From the NCBI RefSeq assembly GCF_027483985.1, contig NZ_JAIXTJ010000025.1:30241-94240 (forward strand): a DNA stretch of 64,000 nucleotides, read 5' to 3'. Under the pieces are notes generated by a model. That model did not search any database. It was not told the origin of the DNA and saw only the letters and a program-made list of their open reading frames with translations. Both the position numbers and the translations under genes were made by a program. Positions 34,840 to 43,743 of this stretch are shown piece by piece. Within the stretch, counting starts at the first letter, position 1, and every line of letters starts with the position of its first letter. This DNA comes from Flavobacterium sp. (GTDB lineage: Bacteria > Bacteroidota > Bacteroidia > Flavobacteriales > Flavobacteriaceae).

Positions 34840-35488
34840 CAAAAAAGCATTCATATTCGACCTTGACGGAGTAATTGTTGACACAGCAAAATATCATTTT
34901 TTGGCGTGGCAAAAATTAGCTCAAGAACTAGGCATCGAATTTACACCCGAACACAACGAAGAATTAAAAGGAGTTAGCCGAGTTCGTTCTCTTGATATTA
35001 TTTTAGAACTTGGAGGAATTCAAGCTTCTCAAGAAGACAAAAACAAATGGCTTATCCAAAAAAATGAAGATTATCTATCCTATTTGGTAGATATTGATGA
35101 AAGTGAAATTTTACCTGGTGTGCTTCCTGTATTGCACTATTTAAAAGATAAAAATCAACTAATTGCATTGGGTTCTGCAAGTAAAAATGCACGACCAATT
35201 TTAGAAAAAACAGGAATTATAAATCTATTTGATGCAATCGTTGATGGAAATGATGTTTCCAATGCAAAACCTGATCCAGAAGTATTTCTTCAAGCAGCAA
35301 AAAAATTAGGTGCAACAAACGAAAATTCAATAGTTTTTGAAGATTCAGTTGCAGGAGTTCAAGCTGCTAATATTGCAAATATGACTAGCATTGGGATTGG
35401 AGAAGCAACAACATTGCACGAAGCAAAATATATATTTAAAGATTTTACATTTATTGATGTTTCTTTTATTGAATCGTTGATAAATTAG
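34832..35488 (+). CDS. pgmB: beta-phosphoglucomutase
   Basis: A 218-residue HAD-superfamily enzyme that converts beta-glucose 1-phosphate to glucose 6-phosphate. FDLDGVIVDTAKYHFLAW (about 7-24) holds the nucleophile and acid/base aspartates of motif I, the cap includes LKGVSRVRSLDIIL, IALGSASKNARPIL (about 110-123) is motif II, and NAKPDPEVFLQAAKKLG plus IVFEDSVAGVQAA (about 148-182) give the lysine and acidic residues of motifs III and IV. It is coupled to the transporter gene and stands directly before GH65, whose product is its substrate. The match of chemistry and position makes this assignment firm. Confidence 0.95.
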   Translation: MNNKKAFIFDLDGVIVDTAKYHFLAWQKLAQELGIEFTPEHNEELKGVSRVRSLDIILELGGIQASQEDKNKWLIQKNEDYLSYLVDIDESEILPGVLPVLHYLKDKNQLIALGSASKNARPILEKTGIINLFDAIVDGNDVSNAKPDPEVFLQAAKKLGATNENSIVFEDSVAGVQAANIANMTSIGIGEATTLHEAKYIFKDFTFIDVSFIESLIN

Positions 35489-35545
35489 AGAATAGAAAAT
35501 AGAATAAAGAAAAAAGAGAATAGATATTTTGAAAGTTTAAGATTC

Positions 35546-35583
35546 AACTTTTAAACTTCTAAACTCCTAAACTTTTAAACTTA
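35546..35583 (+). repeat. tandem octamer repeat before the GH65 gene
   Basis: Four and three-quarter head-to-tail copies of an 8-base unit, AACTTTTA, AACTTCTA, AACTCCTA, AACTTTTA and AACTTA, fill the end of the pgmB-GH65 gap, 8 bases before the ATG. The preceding bases (35487-35525) are purine-rich with repeated AGAATAG motifs. Function unknown. Confidence 0.7.
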
Positions 35584-35590
35584 AAATAAA

Positions 35591-37894
35591 ATGAACCAAG
35601 ATTATATCAAAGCAGACAATTGGTCCATCATTGAAGAAGGATTTGATGTAGAAAGAGTAAAATCGTCTGAAAGTTTATTCAGTATCGGGAACGGTGCTAT
35701 GGGACAACGTGCCAATTTTGAAGAACATTATTCAGGCGAAACATTTCAAGGAAGTTATATTGCAGGAATTTATTATCCTGATAAAACCAAAGTAGGTTGG
35801 TGGAAAAATGGCTATCCCGAATATTTTGCAAAAGTATTAAACGCTCCGAATTGGATTGGAATTGATATCGAAATCAATGGCGAAAATTTAGATTTGGCCA
35901 AATGTCAATCGGTTGATAATTTTAAGCGTGAATTGAATATGAAAGAAGGTGTTTACTACCGTTCGTTTCAAGCAATTTTACAAAACGGACTGAATATATC
36001 TGTAAATATAACACGTTTTCTTTCGTTAGACAATGACGAATTAGGCGTTATTAATTATGAAATCACACCTTTAAATGGTGATGCTAAAATTGTTTTCAAA
36101 CCTTATGTTGACTCCGGAGTTCAAAACGAAGATGCTAACTGGGAAGAAAAATTTTGGGAACCATTAGAAGTAAAATATACAGCTAATGAAGCTTTTGTAA
36201 CGGCAAGAACGTTCAAAACTCATTTCACGGCAACCACTTTTATGCAAAATACTATTTTGATAAATGGTTCAAACACAAACGCAACTCCATCAAATGTGGA
36301 GAAAAATAATGAAAAAGTACAATTCACCTATGAAATCAATGTTTCGAAAGACGCAACAGGTTCTATTCAAAAATTAGGTGGTTATACAGTTTCATTAAAT
36401 CACGAAAACACACAAGTTGCTGCTCAAAATGTAATTTCGGAAGGTTTGAAAATAGGTTATTCTAATTTAAAAGAAAATCAAATTCAAGCTTGGGCAAAAA
36501 TCTGGGAAATGAGCGACATTACTATTGATGGTGATGTAAAAGCACAACAAGGAATTCGTTTCAATATTTTCCAATTAAATCAAACCTATTTAGGAAAAGA
36601 TTCTCGTTTAAATATTGGTCCGAAAGGATTTACAGGAGAAAAATACGGCGGTTCAACTTATTGGGATACCGAAGCGTATTGCATTCCTTTCTATATGGCT
36701 ACGAAAGACCAACAAGTTGCAAGAAATTTATTGACTTACCGATACAATCAATTGGATAAAGCGATTGAAAATGCAGGTAAATTAGGTTTCAAAAACGGAG
36801 CTGCTTTGTATCCAATGGTTACAATGAATGGCGAAGAATGTCATAACGAATGGGAAATCACTTTTGAAGAAATTCATAGAAACGGTGCGATTGCTTTTGC
36901 GATATTTAATTATTTTAGATTTACTGGAGATTACTCTTATATTCCTGAAAAAGGATTAGAAGTTCTGATTGGAATTGCACGTTTTTGGCACCAAAGAGCA
37001 ACCTACTCTACTTACAGAAATCAATATGTGATTCTTGGAGTGACAGGTCCAAATGAATATGAAAACAACGTAAACAATAATTTCTATACTAATTATTTGG
37101 CCAAATGGTGTATTGATTACACTATCGAGCAAATCAATAAAATAGAAAAAGAATACAGTTCTGATTTTGCTCGCATTATGAATAAAGTGAATCTTGATGC
37201 AGCAGAAATCTCACATTGGAAAGCAGTTGCCGATAATATGTATTTCCCTTATTCGGACGAATATGGCGTTTACTTACAACAAGATGGTTTCTTGGACAAA
37301 GAATTAGTAAAAGTGCACGATTTAGATAAAAGCCAACGTCCGATTAACCAAAAATGGTCTTGGGACAGAATTTTGCGTTCACCATACATAAAACAAGCGG
37401 ATACTTTACAAGGTTTCTATTTCTTTGAAGATCATTTTACCAAGGAGCAATTAGAAAAACATTTCGATTTTTACGAACCATTTACTGTTCACGAAAGTTC
37501 GCTTTCACCTTGTGTTCACTCGATTCAAGCAGCAACTCTTGATAGAATGGAACAAGCTTACACATTTTACTTAAGAACATCTCGCTTAGATTTAGATGAT
37601 TATAATAAAGAGGTTGAAGAAGGTTGTCACATCACATCAATGGCTGGAACTTGGATGAGTATTGTAGAAGGTTTTGGTGGAATGCGTGTTAAAAATGACG
37701 CGTTACATTTTGAACCTAAAATCCCATCACAATGGCAAGGCTATTCGTTCAAAATCAACTTCAGAAATCAAATTTTAAAAGTTGAAGTGCTTCAAAATGA
37801 GACTAAATTTTCATTAGAAGGAAGCAAGGAGATATCTGTTTTCGTCAATGGAAAAGAAGTTTTAGTGGAGCCGAATAGTTTGGTGACAGTATAA
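35591..37894 (+). CDS. GH65 family maltose phosphorylase
   Basis: A 767-residue cytoplasmic enzyme (no signal peptide) that splits maltose with phosphate into beta-glucose 1-phosphate and glucose. The N-terminal beta-sandwich (about 1-270; SLFSIGNGAMGQRANFEEHY near 27) is followed by the (alpha/alpha)6 barrel (about 310-680). The barrel includes GGSTYWDTEAYCIPFYM, NGEECHNEWEITFEEIHRNG (about 413-432, with the catalytic acid) and VTGPNEYENNVNNNFYTNYL. HESSLSPCVHSIQAA near 636 is part of the phosphate site, and a short C-terminal beta domain ends the chain. Neighbouring pgmB and the glucan enzymes support maltose; trehalose or kojibiose phosphorylase are alternatives in the same family. Confidence 0.92.
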   Translation: MNQDYIKADNWSIIEEGFDVERVKSSESLFSIGNGAMGQRANFEEHYSGETFQGSYIAGIYYPDKTKVGWWKNGYPEYFAKVLNAPNWIGIDIEINGENLDLAKCQSVDNFKRELNMKEGVYYRSFQAILQNGLNISVNITRFLSLDNDELGVINYEITPLNGDAKIVFKPYVDSGVQNEDANWEEKFWEPLEVKYTANEAFVTARTFKTHFTATTFMQNTILINGSNTNATPSNVEKNNEKVQFTYEINVSKDATGSIQKLGGYTVSLNHENTQVAAQNVISEGLKIGYSNLKENQIQAWAKIWEMSDITIDGDVKAQQGIRFNIFQLNQTYLGKDSRLNIGPKGFTGEKYGGSTYWDTEAYCIPFYMATKDQQVARNLLTYRYNQLDKAIENAGKLGFKNGAALYPMVTMNGEECHNEWEITFEEIHRNGAIAFAIFNYFRFTGDYSYIPEKGLEVLIGIARFWHQRATYSTYRNQYVILGVTGPNEYENNVNNNFYTNYLAKWCIDYTIEQINKIEKEYSSDFARIMNKVNLDAAEISHWKAVADNMYFPYSDEYGVYLQQDGFLDKELVKVHDLDKSQRPINQKWSWDRILRSPYIKQADTLQGFYFFEDHFTKEQLEKHFDFYEPFTVHESSLSPCVHSIQAATLDRMEQAYTFYLRTSRLDLDDYNKEVEEGCHITSMAGTWMSIVEGFGGMRVKNDALHFEPKIPSQWQGYSFKINFRNQILKVEVLQNETKFSLEGSKEISVFVNGKEVLVEPNSLVTV

Positions 37895-37918
37895 TTTTTT
37901 AAACTATTTTATAAATAT

Positions 37919-37980
37919 AACCATTAAGGTATTAAGTTTCATTAAGTTTTTTTCTTAATTTTCTTAATACCTTTATGATT
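37919..37980. repeat. imperfect palindromic AT-rich repeat, copy A (left of the GxxExxY gene)
   Basis: The left arm 37919-37946 starts AACCATTAAGGTATTAAG and ends CATTAAG. The right arm 37954-37980 starts CTTAATTTTCTTAATACC, and its reverse complement resembles the left arm. A solo copy of the whole palindrome is at 40291-40351 and a reversed single arm at 38408-38444. It lies 17 bases before the GxxExxY start. Confidence 0.75.
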
Positions 37981-37997
37981 TATAAAAAATATTCAAA

Positions 37998-38405
37998 ATG
38001 ACTAAGAAAGAAATAACACAACTATCCTACGAAATTGTGGGTTGTGCCATAAAAGTTCATAAAAAACTTGGTCCTGGTTTGTTAGAAAGTATATACGAAG
38101 AATGTTTAAAATATGAATTATTAAAAAAAGGATTTGATGTTAAACAACAAGTTCCGATTAAAATAGAATATGATGAATTAATATTAGAAAAAGAATATCG
38201 ATTTGATTTATTAGTTAACGATTGCATTGTTATTGAATTAAAAACTGTTGAAAAATTTGAACCTATACACGAAGCAATAATTTTAACCTATATGAATATT
38301 TTAAAAGTCCCACAAGGATTATTAATCAATTTTAAAACTACAAATATTACAAAATCAACAAAGCCTTTCGTGAACGATTATTACCGAATGCTTGATGACG
38401 AATAA
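37998..38405 (+). CDS. GxxExxY protein (PD-(D/E)XK nuclease-like)
   Basis: A 135-residue protein of the GxxExxY family. The naming motif is G27-LL-E30-SI-Y33 within KLGPGLLESIYEECL. D70 (in YRFDLLV) and E80-L-K82 (in IVIELKTVE) form the D...ExK core of the PD-(D/E)XK nuclease fold, so all presumed catalytic residues are present. The family is widespread in Bacteroidota, often in odd single-gene positions; I know of no established biological role. Here it interrupts an otherwise coherent starch operon and is bracketed by inverted AT-rich repeats (37919-37980 and 38408-38444). That pattern suggests a small inserted cassette. Nuclease activity and mobility are inference. Confidence 0.9.
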   Translation: MTKKEITQLSYEIVGCAIKVHKKLGPGLLESIYEECLKYELLKKGFDVKQQVPIKIEYDELILEKEYRFDLLVNDCIVIELKTVEKFEPIHEAIILTYMNILKVPQGLLINFKTTNITKSTKPFVNDYYRMLDDE

Positions 38406-38407
38406 AT

Positions 38408-38444
38408 CTTAATGAATCTTAATATCTTAATATCTTAATGGTTT
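38408..38444. repeat. reversed single-arm repeat, copy B (right of the GxxExxY gene)
   Basis: Reverse-complemented, it begins AACCATTAAG, continues with two ATATTAAG octamers and ends ATTCATTAAG. This is the left arm of copy A in opposite orientation with one extra octamer. It starts 2 bases after the GxxExxY stop and ends 4 bases before the next ATG. Confidence 0.75.
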
Positions 38445-38448
38445 AACA

Positions 38449-40284
38449 ATGAAAAAACTCCTTCTATTTTTACTTTTAATATCATCGTCAACTTTCGCTC
38501 AAATTGACCGAGTTGAACCGCCTTTTTGGTGGAGTGATATGAATCTTTCTGATGTTCAAATAATGTTCTACGGAAAAAACATTGCTCAAAATGAAGTTTC
38601 AGTTTCCAATGGAATTGTAATTAAAGGCATTCAAAAAACCGAAAATCCTAACTACGTTTTCGTAACCATCGACACTAAAAATATTTCTGCTCAAGATTTA
38701 GTTTTTACTTTCAAAAACAAAAACAAGTCGTTTACACAAAATTATTCTTTAAAATCTCGAAGAGAAAATTCTAGAAACAGAAAAAGTTTCGATAGTTCAG
38801 ATATGATTTATCTAATTATGTCTGACCGATTTGCAAATGGTAATCCAAATAACGATTCTGATAAAATTCTTACTGAAAAAGCAGACCGAACAAACATAAA
38901 TGGCAGACACGGCGGCGATATTGAAGGAATGATTAAAAATTTAGATTATATCAAAGAACTTGGAGCAACCGCTATTTGGCCAACTCCACTTTGTGAAGAT
39001 AATGACGACAGAGGTTCGTATCACACTTACGGACAATCGGACGTTTACAAAATCGATGCTCGTTTTGGAACCAATGAAGATTACCTTCGTTTGAGTTCTG
39101 AATTGCACAAGCGTGGAATGAAAAATATTATGGATTATGTAACCAATCATTGGGGTTATAAACACTGGATGATGAGCGATTTACCAACATATGATTGGAT
39201 TCATCAATTTCCGGGTTATGCTCAAACTAATTACAGAATGAGTACACAATTTGATACCAATGCTTCTAAAAAAGATTTCGATTTGTGTATGGATGGATGG
39301 TTTGTAAAATCAATGCCCGATTTAAATCAATCCAATCCTTTAGTTTTAAACTATTTGACACAAAACGCTATTTGGTGGATTGAATACGCTGACCTAGATG
39401 GATTTAGAGTAGATACATATTCCTACAACGATAAAACTGCTATTGCCAAATGGACGAAATCCATAACCGATGAATATCCAAATTTTAATGTGGTTGGTGA
39501 AGTTTGGATGTACGATCAAGCGCAAATGGCTTATTGGCAAAAAGACAGTAAAATAGGTGCTATTCAAAGTTACAATTCCAATTTACCAAGCGTGATGGAT
39601 TTTACTTTGCAAGATGCTATTGCAAACGGAACATTCAATGAAGACAAACAAGAATGGAGAAACGGTTTGGTAAAAGTGTATGAGAATTTCAACAACGATT
39701 TCTTATATCCGAACATCAATAATTTATTAGTGTTTTTTGAAAATCACGATACCAATCGATTGAATGATTTATACAAAAATGATTTCAAAAAATACCAAAT
39801 GGCGGTTTCCCTAATTGCAACTGTTCGCGGAATTCCTCAAGTATATTATGGTTCAGAAATTGGAATGGCAGGAAGCAAAAATGTGGGCGATGGTGACATT
39901 CGTAGAGATTTTCCTGGCGGTTGGAATGGCGATAAAAACAATGCATTCACAAAATCAGAAAGAACAGAAGAACAACAAAAATTCTTTGATTTTACCTCTA
40001 AAATATTCAATTGGAGAAAAACAAAATCGGTAATTCACAACGGAAAAACTACGCATTACGTTCCAGAAAACAACGTTTATGTATACTTTAGATATGATGA
40101 AAAAGAAGCTGTAATGGTTGTGATGAATAACACCAATGAAAAACAAACCATCAAAACTTCAAGATTTCAAGAAAACATTAAAAACTTTAAATCTGGAAAA
40201 GATGTTATCTCTGAAAAATCATTTGATTTAAAAAATGATATTGAACTTGAAGGAAAATCAGTTTTAATTTTAGAATTAAAGTAA
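38449..40284 (+). CDS. periplasmic GH13 neopullulanase/cyclomaltodextrinase (SusA-like)
   Basis: A 611-residue exported enzyme with signal peptide MKKLLLFLLLISSSTFAQ. An N-terminal cyclomaltodextrinase-type beta domain (about 20-105, with RVEPPFWWSDM and FYGKNIAQNEVSV) precedes the GH13 barrel (about 120-520). GH13 regions: IMDYVTNHWG (calcium/His site), DGFRVDTYSY (nucleophile near 322), VVGEVWMYD (acid/base near 351) and FFENHDTNR (near 433). The C-terminal beta domain (about 525-611) is the Cyc-maltodext type. Such enzymes cut imported maltodextrins or cyclodextrins to maltose in the periplasm, the SusA role. A neighbouring repeat forms almost all of its 5' leader. Confidence 0.93.
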   Translation: MKKLLLFLLLISSSTFAQIDRVEPPFWWSDMNLSDVQIMFYGKNIAQNEVSVSNGIVIKGIQKTENPNYVFVTIDTKNISAQDLVFTFKNKNKSFTQNYSLKSRRENSRNRKSFDSSDMIYLIMSDRFANGNPNNDSDKILTEKADRTNINGRHGGDIEGMIKNLDYIKELGATAIWPTPLCEDNDDRGSYHTYGQSDVYKIDARFGTNEDYLRLSSELHKRGMKNIMDYVTNHWGYKHWMMSDLPTYDWIHQFPGYAQTNYRMSTQFDTNASKKDFDLCMDGWFVKSMPDLNQSNPLVLNYLTQNAIWWIEYADLDGFRVDTYSYNDKTAIAKWTKSITDEYPNFNVVGEVWMYDQAQMAYWQKDSKIGAIQSYNSNLPSVMDFTLQDAIANGTFNEDKQEWRNGLVKVYENFNNDFLYPNINNLLVFFENHDTNRLNDLYKNDFKKYQMAVSLIATVRGIPQVYYGSEIGMAGSKNVGDGDIRRDFPGGWNGDKNNAFTKSERTEEQQKFFDFTSKIFNWRKTKSVIHNGKTTHYVPENNVYVYFRYDEKEAVMVVMNNTNEKQTIKTSRFQENIKNFKSGKDVISEKSFDLKNDIELEGKSVLILELK

Positions 40285-40290
40285 ATAATA

Positions 40291-40351
40291 AACCATTAAG
40301 GTATTAAGTTGCATTAAGGTTTGACTTAATTTTCTTAATCTCTTAATGGTT
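40291..40351. repeat. solo palindromic AT-rich repeat, copy C
   Basis: The left arm 40291-40318 (AACCATTAAGGTATTAAG then TTGCATTAAG) differs from copy A's left arm by one base. The right arm 40325-40351 ends CTCTTAATGGTT, so both termini read AACCATTAAG inward. Six bases separate the arms and there is no gene inside. It lies between the GH13 and esterase genes. Confidence 0.78.
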
Positions 40352-40357
40352 AAAAAA

Positions 40358-41308
40358 ATGAAAATGAAAATGAAAAAAATTGTTTTACTAATATTAATCA
40401 CAACGTTTTCATTTGCTCAAAGCAAAATTGAAAGTCATCAAATCATTAACAAAGAAAAAATTGAAGGAATTATCAATCGAATTGATAGTTTTCCAACAAA
40501 ATTCATTGTTCCGAGAACCGTTGATGTTTGGTTACCATCCAATTATTCTAAAGATAAAAAATATAGCGTTTTGTATATGCACGATGGACAAATGCTTTTT
40601 GATGCCTCTTCAACTTGGAATAAACAAGAATGGATGGTTGATGAAGTAATTTCAAAATTAAATTCTGAAAATAAAATTCAAGATATTATTATTGTTGCCA
40701 TTTGGAATATTCCAAACTTGCGTCATATGGATTTATATCCAAACAAACCTTACCAATTACTATCAAAAGAAATTCAAGAACAAATTCAAACAGAAGTAAA
40801 AAAGGCAAAATTTCCATTTGATGACAAAAAGATAAATTCTGATAATTACCTTCAATTTATAGTTTCGGAATTAAAACCTTATATCGATCAAAATTATTCT
40901 GTCTTTACCGATGCTGAACACACAGGAATTATGGGTTCAAGTATGGGTGGATTGATTTCGATGTATGCCATTTGTGAATATCCAAATGTATTTGGAAAAG
41001 CGAGTTGTTTATCAACACATTGGGTTGGATTTAGAGATTTTGAAAACAATCCAATTCCAGAAAGTTTTTTTACTTATATGCAGAAAAATTTACCTGATCC
41101 AAAAAATCATAAAATTTACTTTGATTACGGAACAGAAACACTTGACGCAAGTTATTTAAAATATGAATATCGAGTGGATGAAGTTTTGCAAGCTAAAGGA
41201 TACACAACAAAGAATTATAAAAGTCTCAAATTTGAAGGAGAAAATCATTCGGAAGCTTCTTGGCAAAAACGAATAAATATTCCTATAGAATTTATGTTTG
41301 AAAAATAA
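40358..41308 (+). CDS. exported esterase D-like alpha/beta hydrolase
   Basis: A secreted alpha/beta hydrolase of the putative-esterase family (PF00756 type), about 316 residues. A lysine-rich start and hydrophobic segment (KKIVLLILITTFSFAQ) form a signal peptide. The catalytic serine is in GIMGSSMGGLISMYA (about 200), the aspartate probably in YFDYGTETLD (about 260) and the histidine in GENHSEASWQKR (about 298). VWLPSNYSKDKKYSVLYMHD near 55 is the typical early strand. Several ATGs are possible (40346, 40358, 40364, 40370); 40346 lies in the repeat arm, so I use 40358. Its part in starch use is unknown; deacylation of decorated glucans is one guess. Confidence 0.85.
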   Translation: MKMKMKKIVLLILITTFSFAQSKIESHQIINKEKIEGIINRIDSFPTKFIVPRTVDVWLPSNYSKDKKYSVLYMHDGQMLFDASSTWNKQEWMVDEVISKLNSENKIQDIIIVAIWNIPNLRHMDLYPNKPYQLLSKEIQEQIQTEVKKAKFPFDDKKINSDNYLQFIVSELKPYIDQNYSVFTDAEHTGIMGSSMGGLISMYAICEYPNVFGKASCLSTHWVGFRDFENNPIPESFFTYMQKNLPDPKNHKIYFDYGTETLDASYLKYEYRVDEVLQAKGYTTKNYKSLKFEGENHSEASWQKRINIPIEFMFEK

Positions 41309-41311
41309 ACA

Positions 41312-43741
41312 ATGAAAATGAAAAAACTATTTGCACTACTATTTATATCAACAATTTCATTTGCTCAAAATGCAGATAGAAAATTCATTAAAATCGAAAA
41401 ACTTTCTAGTGGGTTTTCGATTAAAGTTTCAGATGGAAATTATTTAATAAATTTTCTAAATGATAAAATTATTGAAACTTCATTTACATCAAATGGAGAA
41501 AAAAATAACAAGCCTTCAGATGCAGTTGTTTTAAAAAATAAATTGAAAAATATTTCTTTCAAAGAAAATAAAAACGCCATTGAATGTAGTTCCAAATCAA
41601 ATAATTTAAAAATAGTAATCCAAAAATCTCCATTTAAAATATCCTACTTAAATAATAACGTAGAAATTATTTCTGAAAAATCAGGTTATTTAAAACGCAA
41701 ACACATTCCTTTAGATAATGTAAAAGGGAACATTACAGCCGATTCTACCGAAGTTTTACAATTCAATATTTCATCAGATGAAGTACTTTACGGTGGAGGC
41801 GCAAGAGCTTTAGGAATGAATCGTCGTGGCAACAAATTAGCACTTTACAACAGAGCGCAATATGGTTATGAAACACGTGCCGAATTAATGAATTTCTGTA
41901 TTCCATTGGCTTTATCTTCCAAATTATATGCTGTTCATTTTGATAACGAAGCCATCGGATATTTGGATTTAGATTCTAAAAAAGATAATACTTTAGAATA
42001 TGAGACAATTTCAGGACGAAAAACGTATCAAGTAATTGTAGGCAATTCTTGGGAAGATTTAGTAAAAAACTACACCGATTTAACCGGAAAACAACCTTTG
42101 CCTCCACGCTGGGCATTAGGAAATTTCTCTTCTCGTTTTGGTTATCATACACAAGAAGAAGTTGAAAAAACCATCCGAAAATTTGAAGAAAGTAAAATTC
42201 CTGTCGATGCTATAATTCTGGATTTATATTGGTTCGGAAAAACAGTTCAAGGCACAATGGGTAATCTAGAATGGGATAAAGATAACTTCTCAAATCCAGA
42301 TAAAATGATTTCAGATTTGAATGCAAAAGGTGTAAAAACCGTTTTGATAACAGAACCTTTTATCCTTACAACATCATCCAAATGGCAAGAAACAGTTGAT
42401 AAAAAAGTCTTAGCAACATTAAAAGATGGAAAGCCTGCCACTTGGGATTTCTATTTTGGAAACACCGGAATTGTTGACGTATTCAAACCCGAAGGAAAAG
42501 AATGGTTTTGGAATGTTTACAAACGATTAATAAATCAAGGAGTTGGCGGACTTTGGGGTGATTTAGGCGAACCTGAAGTTTTTCCTTCTTATGCCAATAC
42601 CTTTTCAGGAACAGCGGATGAAATTCACAACGTTTACGGTCACAATTGGGCAAAGTTAATTGCTGATGGTTACAAAAAAGATTTTTCTAATCAACGTCCA
42701 TTCATTTTAATGCGTTCTGGATATTCTGGAAGTCAACGTTTTGGAATGATTCCTTGGAGTGGTGATGTTTCAAGAAGTTGGGGCGGCTTGCAAAGCCAAA
42801 TGGAAATTGCACTTCAAATGGGAATGCAAGGAATGGCTTATATGCACAGTGATTTAGGTGGTTTTGCCGGAGATTATTTTGATAACGAATTGTATCTGCG
42901 TTGGTTGCAATATGGAGTTTTCAACCCAATTTTTCGTCCGCACGCTCAAGAAGATGTAGCATCAGAAGTGGCCTATAAAGACGTTGACACGAAAGAAATT
43001 GCGAGGAAAGCTGTTGAATTACGTTATCAATTACTGCCTTACAATTACAATTTGGCGTACGAAAATTCAACATTTGGCAAACCATTAATGCAACCTTTAT
43101 TTTTTAATGAACCAAACAACAAAGAATTACTTTCAAAAGCTGACGGTTATCTTTGGGGAAATGATTTTTTAGTGTATCCAATTACAGAAAAAGGGCAAAC
43201 TCAGAAAGAAGTTTATTTTCCGAAAAATTCAAACTGGTATGATTTCTACACTGGAAAAAAATACGATGCTGGAACAACTCAAAAAGTAGAATTAAATAAA
43301 AATAACATTCCAACATTTGTCCGTGGAAACGTATTTTATCCGATTACAAAATTGGTTCAAAATACGAATCAATATGATAATTCTGACTTGGATTTACATT
43401 TTTATTTTGAAGGAAAATCATCAAGTGAAAGAGAATTTTATTTTGACGATGGAAAAACACCAGATAACTTTATTGATGCTAAAAATCACGAAATTTTAAA
43501 TTGTTCTACCGAATTAATTAAGAATCAATTTTTTATTAGATTGGAAAGTAAAACAGAAAATCAAGAACTACTTTCCAAAGGAAAAGACGGAACAATTTTT
43601 ATCTACAAATTTGAAAACAAACCTAAAAATATTTTGATCAACGGAAACAAAGTTGATTATAAATATGATCTAAAAACAAAATCGTTAGAAATAAAATACA
43701 ACCACACCAACTATAAAACCGATATCACAATTACCCTTTAA
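41312..43741 (+). CDS. periplasmic GH31 alpha-glucosidase
   Basis: An 809-residue exported enzyme (signal peptide MKMKKLFALLFISTISFAQ) releasing glucose from the non-reducing ends of alpha-glucans. The N-terminal galactose-mutarotase-like beta domain (about 25-250) includes LYGGGARALGMNRRG. The GH31 barrel (about 250-600) has PRWALGNFSSRFGYHTQEEV, ILDLYWFGKTVQG, the nucleophile aspartate in GLWGDLGEPEVFPS (about 416) and the acid/base aspartate in IPWSGDVSRSWGG (about 484). FRPHAQED near 550 is also conserved, and C-terminal beta domains complete it. It sits 3 bases after the esterase gene and 2 before the next GH13 gene, so all three are coupled. Confidence 0.93.
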   Translation: MKMKKLFALLFISTISFAQNADRKFIKIEKLSSGFSIKVSDGNYLINFLNDKIIETSFTSNGEKNNKPSDAVVLKNKLKNISFKENKNAIECSSKSNNLKIVIQKSPFKISYLNNNVEIISEKSGYLKRKHIPLDNVKGNITADSTEVLQFNISSDEVLYGGGARALGMNRRGNKLALYNRAQYGYETRAELMNFCIPLALSSKLYAVHFDNEAIGYLDLDSKKDNTLEYETISGRKTYQVIVGNSWEDLVKNYTDLTGKQPLPPRWALGNFSSRFGYHTQEEVEKTIRKFEESKIPVDAIILDLYWFGKTVQGTMGNLEWDKDNFSNPDKMISDLNAKGVKTVLITEPFILTTSSKWQETVDKKVLATLKDGKPATWDFYFGNTGIVDVFKPEGKEWFWNVYKRLINQGVGGLWGDLGEPEVFPSYANTFSGTADEIHNVYGHNWAKLIADGYKKDFSNQRPFILMRSGYSGSQRFGMIPWSGDVSRSWGGLQSQMEIALQMGMQGMAYMHSDLGGFAGDYFDNELYLRWLQYGVFNPIFRPHAQEDVASEVAYKDVDTKEIARKAVELRYQLLPYNYNLAYENSTFGKPLMQPLFFNEPNNKELLSKADGYLWGNDFLVYPITEKGQTQKEVYFPKNSNWYDFYTGKKYDAGTTQKVELNKNNIPTFVRGNVFYPITKLVQNTNQYDNSDLDLHFYFEGKSSSEREFYFDDGKTPDNFIDAKNHEILNCSTELIKNQFFIRLESKTENQELLSKGKDGTIFIYKFENKPKNILINGNKVDYKYDLKTKSLEIKYNHTNYKTDITITL

Positions 43742-43743
43742 TT

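Noticed and set aside
40346..40357. Upstream ATG for the esterase gene
   Set aside because: It lies in the right arm of palindrome copy C, and the signal peptide begins naturally at one of the ATGs from 40358 to 40370.
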